Positions 8,815 to 17,285 are shown, counted from the stretch's first letter. The stretch: 20,132 nt of DNA from Trachelipus rathkii (GCA_015478945.1 JABUQX010095560.1:15001-35132), one strand, 5' to 3'. Made by a program: numbers and translations. Notes: generated from the letters alone by a model not told the origin.

Positions 8815-9830
8815 CACTTGCAAATTCTCACCTACTCACACACCTTTTCTAATGCACTCCCTGCACATCCGTTCCCTTTTCATGCCAGCATACATAATAA
8901 ATATTTAAAATTCAGAACTGTTCCAGTTACCTACCATCCAACATGATTCCACACTGCGGACTCTTCTTACTCACCAACATCACCTTACTACCTACATAAC
9001 ACAGAAATCAAACCTGTCAATTGCTACACCCCTTGCACATTATTTCCATAACCATTACCTTCTCAAAATTTTCTTCTGAATTCACTCGAGCAATAATAAA
9101 TTATCTGCATACAGATAATTAAAAAGGCATATCCATCTTAATACTCCATCAGTCTTTACCTATATTATAATTTCTTTCCCTCACCTTCACACCCGTCCAT
9201 ATAAAAATAAAAATAGCTATGGGGGTCATAAACACAATCCCTGCCTCATTCGAACTATTAATATTAAATCATTCACTTTCAGCTCCATTTATTCTTTAAC
9301 ACACGCTTCATTCAGTTAATCGCAAATACATACTGTTTATAAATTTCAATCGAAAGCCTACCACAATAAACATATATTCTTAACATATATATAATATTAT
9401 TATATTATTTACTACGAATGACCTTCCCCCTTAATCCTAGGCATACTCCATGTTTAATAAGTCCACATAAACCAATAATATATAAGAAGTTTCCCTTTTC
9501 CTCCATCATTTTCTCACCCATTTGCTTCAATAAAAATAACTTTGGAAATCCACACATCCCTCGTAAACCCACTTTCCAAAAAACCCTTCTTCTTCATCAA
9601 ATCAAACCCTTCAGTAAGGTCGATCGACGAAATCTTATCGAGACCAATTATATCTGACATAACATCTTTCCTACCTGTCGACACTCACCAGTAACTATTT
9701 CCCCTAGTAGTTTAAATACAGTTTACCCTTGTCACCATTCTCTAACCGATTATAACAAGTGGTTTAATCAACTGTACTTCCCACAGTTCCCTCTGGAAGC
9801 CTATCATACCCTCTACCCTCCATAATACGA
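8815..9830 (-). pseudogene. Decayed non-LTR retrotransposon reverse transcriptase (LINE B)
   Basis: This is a remnant of a LINE reverse transcriptase on the minus strand, in several frames with many stops. Landmarks in N-to-C order: LTEGF and GCVD (9548-9619), LLKQMGEKMMEEKG (about 9493-9535), YVDL (9459-9470, the F-x-D-L position with the first catalytic Asp), NGAESE (9272-9289), MRQG followed by a degenerate C-V-M-S-P-W-L-F-N-like stretch and Y-M-D-G-like sequence (9192-9249), and YADN (9100-9111), which is the YADD catalytic box with its second Asp changed. NSEENFEKVMVMEIMCKG (about 9029-9082) and GSKVMLVSKKSP (8958-8993) follow. This order is that of the RT domain of invertebrate LINEs. 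The sequence stops at the end of the palindrome, where an FKYL-like segment is underway. Inactive: catalytic residues are lost and the frame is broken. An AT array (about 9375-9412) interrupts it. The 79-codon plus-strand open frame at 9418-9657 is the C-rich antisense of this remnant. Confidence 0.82.
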
Positions 9831-9975
9831 TTATATATGTATTATAAATATATGATATATAATATTAGTTATTATATATATTTATATATATTATGATAGT
9901 TGGTTGATTAATTATATCTATATTATATATTTATCTATTACATATAATTATAATATATAATACTATTAAGTATAA
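9831..9975. repeat. AT-rich array
   Basis: TATAT/ATTATA repeats with interruptions between LINE B and the TIR element starting at 9988. Confidence 0.85.
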
Positions 9976-10184
9976 TAATAGGTACAAGTTACTGTAACGC
10001 CCCATCACGGAACGGGAGCTCTAGGATCAAATAAAAAAATTTTTCCAGGTAGCATCTATGATACAATAAATAGAATGTTAACTAGGGTCGAAATGGATTT
10101 TATTTTTCCATTTTTACTTTTTTTTTTATTTTTTTATTTTTTTTTTATTACCTAGTTCTATCTTTGAAGAAATTGATATATATA

Positions 10185-10465
10185 TTATTTAGTAAGAGTA
10201 CTTACGTTGGCATGTCAGCGGGGCTCGAGCCGAGGGGGAACAGAAGGGAGAGGTAGGGACGTTTTCCATACCCCGTATGGAAGAGGGGCGGAGGACCCCC
10301 CGCTGACAGCCCAATGATACCAAGAAGCGAGGGGGTTCCGGAGATCCCTCAACCCACGGGAGGGGGGGGAAAATAGTCCTACCCGTTAAGTTCCCCGGAA
10401 GGTCCGAGAGGACCCCGCACTTATGTCCAGCTCTTTTCACTACGATTTCCTTTAATTACATTTTC
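10185..10465 (+). repeat. GC-rich dispersed repeat, copy B
   Basis: Homologous to copy A at 3790-4085 in direct orientation, with the same ordered landmarks (GGCTCGAGCC, TTCCATACCCC, GGGGCGGAGGA, ATACCAAGAAGCG, G-run then AAAATAGTCCTA, CCCCGGAAGG, TTCCTTTAATTA). The 83-codon minus-strand open frame here is not maintained in copy A, so I treat it as chance. This copy is clearly bounded by a TIR element. No such ends are visible around copy A. Confidence 0.75.
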
Positions 10466-10543
10466 CTTACTAAAAATTTTACCAGGATTCCAAAAAAGTA
10501 TTCCTTTCGCTGTATGCTATTGTAGTTGTTTGAGATATGATTG

Positions 10544-10570
10544 TTTTTTTTTTTTTTTTTTTTTTTTTTT
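10544..10570 (+). repeat. Homopolymer T run (27 bp)
   Basis: Uninterrupted T run just inside the right terminal repeat of the 9988-10683 element. Confidence 0.95.
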
Positions 10571-10689
10571 CTTTTCATTCTCGACCCACCTAAAACGTCT
10601 ATTTCACTGTAATCATAGAGGCTCTACCTGAAATAATTTTTTTTGAATCCGGATGCTGCCGTTCCGTGTGGGCGTTAAGTTAACTTTAT

Positions 10690-10876
10690 TACCATATATA
10701 TATATATATATCTATATATATATATATATATATCATATATATATATTATAGTTATATATATATATATATTACTATATATATACTATATATATATATTATA
10801 TATATATGGTAGGTGATGGATGGGGGACAGCGCCTATATACTATACCTACGTGTATATATATATATATGTACTCTC

Positions 10877-10908
<32 letters not shown>

Positions 10909-10930
10909 ATATATTAATATATATATATTA

Positions 10931-10961
<31 letters not shown>

Positions 10962-11055
10962 ATTATATTATTTTTATATATAAGATATATATATATATAT
11001 ATATATAAATATATATAATAATACTAATCATAATATATATATATATATTATATAT
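10690..11055. repeat. Long AT dinucleotide arrays
   Basis: About 365 bp of TA/ATA repeat with a short unique interruption at about 10808-10852 (GGTAGGTGATGGATGGGGGAC region). Confidence 0.9.
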
Positions 11056-11332
11056 CGAATGATGCCTTATATAAAGATTATATATAAATAAAAATGAGTG
11101 TTGTATACGTTGTAGTATATATTAATGTGTCTAAAATGTTTAAGGATATTAAAGGACAGTCAAAATAAAAATGTTTTTAATTTCGGTCGCTGTAGAGTCT
11201 GGTGTGCCGCTGTCAGTTGGTGCAGGCAATAGATGGGGACCCGGTTCCGATGCGGGGACGTTTAAGGAAATTGCCGTTCCTCGTTATGTTCCTTTTTATT
11301 GTTTATGAAAGTCATCTGCGCACCTAGTTACC
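11056..11332. other. Unassigned island
   Basis: No gene or repeat partner recognised. A GC-richer part at about 11187-11280 contains ACCCGGTTCCGATGCGGGG, slightly tRNA-like around its box-B-like core. No cloverleaf can be drawn, so no tRNA is called. Confidence 0.35.
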
Positions 11333-11440
11333 TTTCTCTCTCTCTCTCTCTCGTCGTCATCTCGTCTCTCTCGTCTCTCCTCTCTCTCTACTCTCTCCTC
11401 TCAATCTCTCTCCTTTCTTCTTACTCTCTCTCATCTCTCG
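11333..11440. repeat. CT-rich microsatellite
   Basis: CT dinucleotides interrupted by CTCGTC and CTCATC units, like the tract at 208-364. The open frame across it is compositional (Leu/Ser repeats). Confidence 0.9.
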
Positions 11441-11614
11441 TTATCGTTATGGTTTCAGTTCGAGGGGTTTATGAACTGTGGTTCCAAACTACCACTTGGA
11501 CAAAAATATTTGAGGATACTACTTTTTATATTTTTAGGTTATTAAACAAATATTCTACTACTACTACTAATTATTAATTACTATTAATAAAAATAGTACC
11601 TCGCTAAAGGAGTT

Positions 11615-11950
11615 ATTGTATAATATATAGTATATTATTATTATTATATTATATTATATTAGTATATATTCAGTATATATTATGAGTAGTTTATGTAGTA
11701 AGGTATATATAATTATTACATTAATGTATATATATAGTAGTCTAGTCTGATTTATTTATTCTAGTATATTATTTATATGTATGTAGGTAATAATATTATA
11801 TTATATATGTATCGCAGTGGTTATTATGGGGCCTGCATATAAATTATGATTATTTATAATTATATAATATATTATAGTGTTATGTGTTGGTATAGTTATA
11901 TTATTATATGATATGATATTATATATTTATTATACGCCCGGGCTCTATTA
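11615..11950. repeat. Degenerate AT-rich array
   Basis: TATTA, TATAT and AGTATAT units with many interruptions. It contains a small (TAC)n-type neighbour at about 11553-11570. Confidence 0.75.
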
Positions 11951-12162
11951 CTATATTATGATGTCTCGCTACGGTAGCGTTTAAGTATAATATTTTACTT
12001 ATCAGTTAATATATACCTTATTTCTTCTTTTCTCTATGCCGGTAGGTAACGGGTCTCATGGTGACCATTCAAGCCCGAATCCACTCAACGAATTCGCGAG
12101 CAAGAGTTATGGTAAACCAAGGAACAAAATTAAGAGGCCAACATACCAATAGTGAATAAGGA
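11951..12162. other. Unassigned sequence
   Basis: Non-repetitive sequence between an AT array and the left end of a TTAGG-family copy. CATTCAAGCCCGAATCC at about 12066-12082 is box-B-like but has no upstream box A. Nothing is callable. Confidence 0.4.
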
Positions 12163-12412
12163 GCGCCTAGCTTAAACGGTCGAATTCCACAACCATCCAA
12201 AGAAGAATTGTCTGTACAGGCCCGGCCGCAGGCGGTGTAGGTTTAGGTTAGGTAGTGTAGGGTAAGGTTTAGTTAGGGTTAAGGTTTGGTTGAAATTAGC
12301 GTTAGTTAAGGTTTAGGATTTGGATTTATGGTTTTAGGTTGTGTTTAGTATAAGCATAAAGTTAGGTTTAGGTTAGGTTAAGTTAAGTTAGGTTAGGTTA
12401 AGTTAAGTGTTT
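12163..12412 (+). mobile_element. TTAGG-associated TIR family II, second one-ended copy
   Basis: The left end reads GCGCCTAGCTTAAACGGTCGA, then an AACCATCCAAAGAAG-like stretch, TGTCTGTACAG, CGGCCGCAGGCGG and the start of a TTAGG array. These landmarks match the terminal repeats of the complete element at 12711-12888 and the copy at 6037. The array (12236-12412) is degenerate: TTAGGTT, TTAAGG and TTAGGATTT variants, with cleaner TTAGGTTAAGTTAAG units near the right. No opposite end was found before the poly(T) at 12450. Confidence 0.62.
12236..12412 (+). repeat. Interstitial TTAGG telomere-type repeat
   Basis: About 175 bp of degenerate TTAGG repeats on the plus strand, bounded on the left by the GCAGGCG boundary motif of the TIR family II end. 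Confidence 0.85.
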
Positions 12413-12449
12413 TTGTGTGGAGTGTTTGGAAAACTGTAAATTAAGCAGA

Positions 12450-12464
12450 TTTTTTTTTTTTTTT
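12450..12464 (-). other. Poly(A) tail of LINE A
   Basis: Fifteen T on the plus strand form the A tail on the LINE's coding strand, about 33 bp beyond an AATAAA signal at 12497-12502. This orientation agrees with the direction of the RT remnant. Confidence 0.75.
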
Positions 12465-12710
12465 ACAAATGCTTACGCGCTTTTCCTGTTCGCACATTTA
12501 TTTGGAGGTAATAGGTCCCTCGAATAGATCGAGCGTGGATCTGAGAATAGTGCAAGTTAATTGGAAAGTTGTAAAAATATATACAACGGAATAAATGGAT
12601 AAAATAGAAAAAGGAAGTACTGTTTTAGGGTTTTAAACCTAGTGGGATACCAGGTAAGAATGAGAATCAGCGGTTAAGGAGGGAAAATTTGACAGAGTAA
12701 AGTAAACGGA

Positions 12711-12888
12711 GGGGACTAGTTCAAATAGGTCGACAGGAAAAAGGGGTCAACATAAAAAAATTTCTTAATAGCAAGTTACAGGCGTTAACCTAACTTAACC
12801 TAACCCAACCTAACCTAACCTATCCTAACGCCTGCCGCGGGTTGTACAGGAAATTTTTTTGATGTGTCGACCATTTGTGCTAGTCCCC
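12711..12888. mobile_element. Complete TIR-(CCTAA)n-TIR element inserted in LINE A (family II)
   Basis: The left end is GGGGACTAGTTCAAATAGGTCGACA. The right end, in reverse complement, is GGGGACTAGCACAAATGGTCGACA. Both continue through ATAAAAAAATTTC / ATCAAAAAAATTTC and (T)TACAG/TGTACA to a shared GCAGGCGTTA or ACAGGCGTTA boundary. Between the boundaries lie about 45 bp of CCTAA/CTTAACC units (12787-12830), which are TTAGG on the minus strand. The total is about 178 bp with TIRs of about 70 bp. LINE A protein similarity stops at one edge and resumes at the other, so this is an insertion. No target-site duplication is evident by eye. Confidence 0.77.
12787..12830 (-). repeat. TTAGG telomere-type repeat (CCTAA on plus strand)
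   Basis: AACCTAACTTAACCTAACCC continues as CCTAACCTAACCTATCCTAA. It is the cleanest of the short arrays and sits at the symmetric centre of the TIR element. Confidence 0.88.
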
Positions 12889-13708
12889 AGATTGTGTAGT
12901 TACTAGAAAGACATGTGTCAGGAGTCATACTAAGGGTGAAGGTATGCGGTTGGAAAGTTTAGAAGAGTAGTGTTCATTGTAGCAGCTATAAAAAAAAATA
13001 AGTGTGTAATGTGAAAATAAAAATATGTGACACCAGACAAGGGAGATCTAGGAAAACTTCTCCTAATATCTTATACATAGACTCTAACCTTTCAAGGAGA
13101 ATTGTGTTATTGAAACAATGCCATATGTAGGAGGCGTACTCCATACAGGGGTGAACGACACCCATATAATGAGCAAGTAGCTGGGGTGATGTGAAGGCAT
13201 TTGGAAAGAGACTCGGAACACCCAACAATTTAAAAGCTTTTTTAATAAGACAGATAATTTGATTCTTCCTAAAAATATTACAAGAAATAGAAACAACAAC
13301 AATATTAATTAAAAACGGACGAAAATTTGAGTTGTTTATCGAAAGTGATGATAGAGTTGTGTGCAAGATTAAGTCGAATAGAAAGATGAAGAAAATGAGT
13401 TTTTGAGTCATCGAAAACAACCATAGGTCTTCATGGTTTCTCTGTCCCAATTAGAAATTCAAGAAAGATCAGAGGCTAACATATTCCAAGGGTATTTACA
13501 GCTGTTTACAGTTGAATGGGGCGGGGCATCTTTCAAAATGAAAAGTGTAATAATGAAGGGTGGAGTGGGTAATTGTCATATAGAGTCCATTGGAGACAAA
13601 GATATAGATAGATCATTAATGGTGAACAAAAATTGATGTGTAGGACAGTCAATGAGGAATAAACTATTATTAATTTTAAAGGATGAACATTGGGCCCCTA
13701 CTGCAACA

Positions 13709-13711
<3 letters not shown>

Positions 13712-13775
<64 letters not shown>

Positions 13776-13866
13776 GAGGGAGGGAAATATTAGAGGAGTA
13801 GAGGAGAGGGAGTCCTAGTACGAGAAGAAGAACGAGAGAGAAGAGAGAGAAGAGAATGTAATTCCA
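13712..13866 (+). repeat. GA microsatellite
   Basis: A pure (GA)n run at about 13712-13769 is followed by impure GAGAG/GGAG/AAGAGAGAAG sequence to about 13866. It abuts the truncated 5' end of LINE A. Confidence 0.95.
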
Positions 13867-14034
13867 GGGACCAGAAAGAGAGAGATAATATTACAGAGAT
13901 GAGTGGAAATTTTAGAACTCAATTATTTATCTCGTTAGACACAGGTGTCATCAGACTTCGAATATCCACGCTACAGTAAGAGAGTTCACCAATGCGCGGG
14001 GATGAGGAAAAAGGTAAAAGTACCAAGAGTTAGA

Positions 14035-14597
14035 GCAAAAGGAAAAGAAGAACACCAGTAGAATACCCCTTACTAGAGTACTCCTTAAAGGAAAAGAAAC
14101 ACCAGTAGGAGTTGCTCCTTAACTAGATGTATTTCTTCTTTTAGCAGGCCAAAATGGACAATAGAAGAACACCCAAGTAAGTACTCCTTACTAGAGTACT
14201 CTTTAGAGCAAAAGGAAAAGAAAGAACACCAGTAGAGTACTCCTTACTAGAGTACTCTTTAGAGCAAAAGGAAAAGAGACACCAGTAGAGTACTCTTAGA
14301 AGCACAGGAAAAGAAGGACACCAGTAGAGTACTCGCTTACTGGAGTACTTCTTGTTGCTTGTGCGGTTCTGTATGTTTTCCTTTAAGAGCAAAAAGGAAA
14401 AGAAGGCACCCACCCCAGTAGAGTAACTCCCTTCTGCGCGAGCTACGTCTCTTCTTTAAGAGCGCACAAAGGAACAAGAAGGACACCCAGTAGAGTACTC
14501 TTTAGAGCAAAAGGAAAAGGACACCAGTAGAGTACTCCTTACTAGAGTATTCTTAAGAGCAAAAGCAAAAGAAGGTACACCAGTAGAGTACTCCTTA
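14035..14597 (+). repeat. Minisatellite with ~56 bp unit containing GAGTACTC palindromes
   Basis: The unit consists of AGAGCAAAAGGAAAAGAAGA, ACACCAGTAGAGTACTCC and TTACTAGAGTACTCTTT parts. It repeats about nine to ten times, with full (~56 bp) copies and shorter (~40 bp) copies lacking one TTACTAGAGTACT segment. GAGTACTC is a perfect 8 bp palindrome and often occurs twice per unit. Two interruptions (about 14345-14385 and 14433-14465) carry unrelated or diverged sequence. A minus-strand open frame (14141-14413) translates the repeat into recurring Ser-Lys-Glu-Tyr-Ser blocks. It has no domain and is broken elsewhere in the array, so it is not called as a gene. Confidence 0.88.
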
Positions 14598-15008
14598 CGG
14601 AAGCCATAGTGGAGAACAGAAAAATTAAATTGTTTCCAAATCTTTGTTCTGTCCTGTGTTTAGGTGTAATATTGTGAAAAACGTTTCGGAAAAGTTTCTC
14701 GAGGTTTAAAAGGCGAGTAGGCATGAATAGATGGCTTGAAGAAGGATCCCTCCCTATTATCACCATATGATTACTTTATTTCGTTCCAATAGAGGATCAA
14801 AGCTGTAACGTACCCTTGTACTGCCCTTACCCCCGATGTGCAACCACTCTAACCACGCACACTGCCACTCTGTGGAAGGCCCGCGCTCATGGATTTAACA
14901 GCTTCCTGCATTAAGAGAGGAAAGGGCGATATGATTGGCATAGGTGATATGTGAGGCTATATTTTTGAGTGTATGAGTAGGGTGATAGGGTTTTTTGAGG
15001 GCGGTGTT
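14598..15008. other. Unassigned sequence right of the minisatellite
   Basis: No coding, RNA or repeat signature was recognised. The minus-strand open frame over 14542-14766 starts within unique sequence and runs into the minisatellite, without recognisable motifs. Confidence 0.4.
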
Positions 15009-15115
15009 AGGGGTTCAATGGGTTGAGGCTCTGAGGGACTGGTGGAGGGCGGTGCATTTGTCACTCTAAATTCACCGCTCTCCGCCCGACCTGCCTGGCG
15101 CTTTGAAAACCACTA
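15009..15115. mobile_element. Short hairpin element with hAT-like end
   Basis: The centre is a strong inverted repeat: GGTGGAGGGCGGTGCATTT (15041-15059) pairs with AAATTCACCGCTCTCCGCC (about 15068-15086) around a loop of ~8 bp, and weaker pairing extends outwards. The right edge, in reverse complement, reads CTAGTGGTTTTCAAAGCG, which resembles the CAGTGGTTCTCAAA terminus of hAT elements. The left edge (AGGGGTTCAATGGGTTGAGG) is a more decayed partner. It is probably a tiny hAT-derived MITE, and the exact ends are uncertain. Confidence 0.5.
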
Positions 15116-15169
15116 GAGGGGGATAGACATGGAGTAGGGTTAAATTATAGGTATAGTTATTAAATATTA

Positions 15170-15365
15170 TATGGATATATATATTATACTATATATTAAT
15201 ATTAAATTAATATATATATATTATAAATATATTTAATATAATAATATTAATATTAATATATATATATCTATTAATTATATATTAATGATATATATTGTAT
15301 ATATATATATATATTATTTATAAGTATATGTATTAATATACTATTATATATTACGTCGTATATAG
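15170..15365. repeat. AT-rich array
   Basis: TATAT, ATTAATAT and TAATATTAA units with interruptions. Confidence 0.87.
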
Positions 15366-15614
15366 GGGTGAGTAGTGATATATAGTTACCTGTTTGGCCG
15401 GGGGGTTCTATGGTTATAGTAGGGTAGCAGAGGAGTAGGTATAGTCAGTTCCGAGTCCACTTCTAATGTGGTGTGTCAGAAGAGGCCTATTCGGTAGAGT
15501 TATGAGGAGGGGCGGAGTATTTTTACCTTAATTGCAAATATAGTTCATACTCATTTCATGCACGTATCACGCCTCACGGTCATAGGCCCTTATTCTAGGG
15601 AGGGGAACTTCTCT
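15366..15614. other. Unassigned sequence; may include body of a SINE
   Basis: G-rich at first (about 15397-15440), then mixed. If the tRNA-like head at 15615-15705 is real, this stretch lies downstream of it on the minus strand and could be the SINE body. A 3' tail is not identifiable. Confidence 0.35.
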
Positions 15615-15705
15615 AGGGTAATTTTCTCCTAGGATCCGGCCACTAGCGATTCGAACCCGCGCTTGCAATCGCGATCTTATCTAGGTTCCTCGCCATACAT
15701 CTCTC
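15615..15705 (-). repeat. Possible tRNA-derived SINE head
   Basis: On the minus strand, TGGCGAGGAACC (box-A-like, with the T-G-G-C-x-x-A-G-G pattern) is followed about 39 bp later by GGTTCGAATCG, a very good box B. Between them CGCGATTGCAAGCGCG forms a short anticodon-arm-like hairpin with T-T-G-C-A in the loop, as in an Ala(UGC)-like tRNA. The stem has mismatches and no acceptor stem pairs, so this is not a functional tRNA gene. A Pol III promoter of tRNA origin at the head of a SINE is the best reading. No second copy exists in the window to confirm it. Confidence 0.42.
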
Positions 15706-15739
15706 CGAAAGTGATCTTGAGTCCACGAGGTCAGATCCA

Positions 15740-17230
15740 TCATTAAAAGGCCACTGACAATATTGCCAGACTCACGGCGTTTGAACCCCTATAAAGTCAA
15801 TAAGGACAGTATTGAGGAAAGAAAAGATATGTAAGGAAATGTAGTTTCAGATACTATTTACACATCAAGTGTGATTAAACATATGTAAGTTATTTGCATG
15901 CGACCGCTACGCAGTTAACTAACTGGCCATGTCTTCGGGTAAGGGAGTTCAGAGCTAACTGGTGAGAGTGGTCAGACAAGGCATTAGATTGTCGTGTGTA
16001 AGAGGCGCTGCTTAACGGAGAGATGACATCCCTTCCACTTACAATATGGAAGGTAGCGGCTTTGCTTCGAGCCTGGAAGAATTCTCAGCTATATATGTCG
16101 CCGTTTTTTTCCCCTCTTAATTATCCTTCTGAATTGTTCGTTGTGCCGCCATGTAATCATATATTTGATCCATTCTTTGTGCGGCTTTCGAGGCATCCTA
16201 TATGTCTTAAGTGAACTCACCCGAGTACAGAAGATACGGAGTGCCTAGTGGCGCATTGGATATCCACGCAACATATCAACCGCTTTTCCTCCTCCTACTG
16301 AGACTACCCGCTACAAAAGAAGTCCCATGATTCCCATGTATAGAGAATGAAAATTCTAGTCTTTATATAGTCGTTGGTTTCATTTATGCTTCATTGTGTG
16401 CGATCTAGTCTTGTGCGACTTCATCTACATTACTAGTAAGTACTTCTACTTATACGATCTGTCATATTTTGATCATCTTCTCTGGAGTGGGCAGTGTTTT
16501 TTTCTATCTTACAGACAAAGGTTACTCTTTACTTAACGCGGGTATCTAGACCGGGTGGTGGGGGCTTTCATGCGAGAGTTATTTCGGGGGCCGTGTCTGA
16601 TGAGGTAGAGGAATATTACTGAAAGGTGTTAGGCAGTTGAGGCGTTTACACTAGTAAGGAAAGTAATCACTAAGATAGCGCGAGAGGATCAGATGAGTCA
16701 GCCGGATGTCGGCCTTTTTTGTGCCCGGGTCTTGGTCCTCTTGTCTAGTCTAATAGCGTTCAAGTTGGCTAATGTGAAGTTGGGAAAGTGATACTGTCGT
16801 TGATCATCTGATATATGCATTTTATTGTTAATATATTTCTCCGTATATATATCTCCTTATTATTCCAGAGAGTCTTTACTTGCAGAAGTAAGAGTGGAGT
16901 ACTCGAAGTTGTGTTCTTTACTTTTGTGTAACTTTTGATTACGTTACTCTGAGACAAATGTTGGTATGAAATGTATATTAAAAAATGAATATATCGCGGT
17001 CACAGTGAATGGAAGCGATCTTATACTGAATGATGGATATGGCGAAAATACATCGCGATTTCTCCATGAACTATGTTACTACCGCGCAATCATTAAATTA
17101 TTGCGATGTTCTAAACATATATCGGCACTAATATCTCTTGTAGATATTAGATCTTTGCTAACATCTGACGAACTAGTTAGTACTTAATTATCTCCTACCT
17201 AATCATAGTCATCTCTCATGCATCATCAAT
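15740..17230. other. No recognisable gene or repeat
   Basis: About 1.5 kb of mixed-composition sequence. Short open frames (16023-16214, 16966-17187 plus; 16769-16957 minus) have no recognisable motif, no supporting splice structure and ordinary length for chance. One perfect hairpin (9 bp stem, 5 nt loop) lies at 17128-17150. Confidence 0.45.
17128..17150. other. Perfect small hairpin
   Basis: CTAATATCT, loop CTTGT, AGATATTAG. A stem of this length can occur by chance in AT-rich DNA, and no adjacent gene gives it a role. Confidence 0.6.
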
Positions 17231-17235
17231 GTACT

Positions 17236-17285
17236 ACGCTCTCTCTCTCTCATAACTCTACTCTCTCATCTCTATAACTGTAGTC
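17236..17285. repeat. Short CT-rich tract
   Basis: Impure CT/CTCTCTCAT tract at the border between unassigned sequence and a degenerate AT-rich region. Confidence 0.7.

Larger units (their letters stand above)
9988..10683. mobile_element. TIR element of ~0.7 kb containing GC-rich repeat copy B
   Basis: The left end (9988 to about 10095) begins GTTACTGTAACGCCCCATCA. The right end (about 10578-10683), in reverse complement, begins GTTAACTTAACGCCCACACG. They continue to match through CGGAACGG, a GGAT/CGGATTCAAA-like stretch, CAGGTAG..TCTATGAT, AATAGA and GGGTCGA, about 100 bp in all with indels. T-rich tracts lie immediately inside both ends: a T/A run at 10109-10148 and 27 T at 10544-10570. 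The GC-rich repeat copy occupies the middle. No transposase is encoded. Target-site duplication is not evident. Confidence 0.75.
12450..13670 (-). pseudogene. 5'-truncated, decayed non-LTR retrotransposon (LINE A) with poly(A) tail
   Basis: A LINE remnant on the minus strand. N-to-C landmarks: FTINDLSISLSP (about 13593-13628), just before the place of the catalytic YADD, which is no longer readable; MLASDLS and ISNWDRE (about 13430-13480); DDSKTHFLHLSIRLNL (about 13365-13412); AFKLLGV; VVHPCMEYASYIW (13121-13159), matching the VRPxxEYxSxVW stretch after the RT palm; LLERLESM; NEHYSSKLSNRIPSP (12934-12980); SVYFTLSNFPSLTADSHS (about 12657-12710) and an FKTLK segment (about 12630). The frame shifts at least three times. 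A TTTATT at 12497-12502 (AATAAA on the coding strand) lies ~33 bp from a 15 bp poly(T) at 12450-12464, i.e. the poly(A) tail. The protein reading breaks at 12888 and resumes at 12711, around an inserted element. The 5' end (endonuclease, N-terminal RT) is missing. The clade is not resolved. Confidence 0.83.

Noticed and set aside
9418..9657. 79-codon plus-strand open frame rich in Pro, Phe and Ser
   Set aside because: It is the antisense of the LINE B reverse transcriptase remnant. The C-rich composition explains the lack of stops.
10189..10440. 83-codon minus-strand open frame in GC-rich DNA
   Set aside because: The homologous repeat copy at 3790-4085 does not keep this frame, so it is chance in a GC-rich repeat.
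11243..11261. tRNA box B-like ACCCGGTTCCGATGCGGGG
   Set aside because: No upstream box A at proper spacing and no cloverleaf.
14141..14413. 90-codon minus-strand open frame with repeated Ser-Lys-Glu-Tyr-Ser blocks
   Set aside because: Translation of the minisatellite. The frame is lost in neighbouring units and no domain is visible.
13712..14600. CRISPR-like array
   Set aside because: The repeats are contiguous tandem units without unique spacers, in a eukaryotic repeat landscape.
15630..15700. Functional tRNA gene on the minus strand
   Set aside because: No acceptor stem pairs, the anticodon stem has mismatches and box spacing is a few bases short. A SINE head is more likely.
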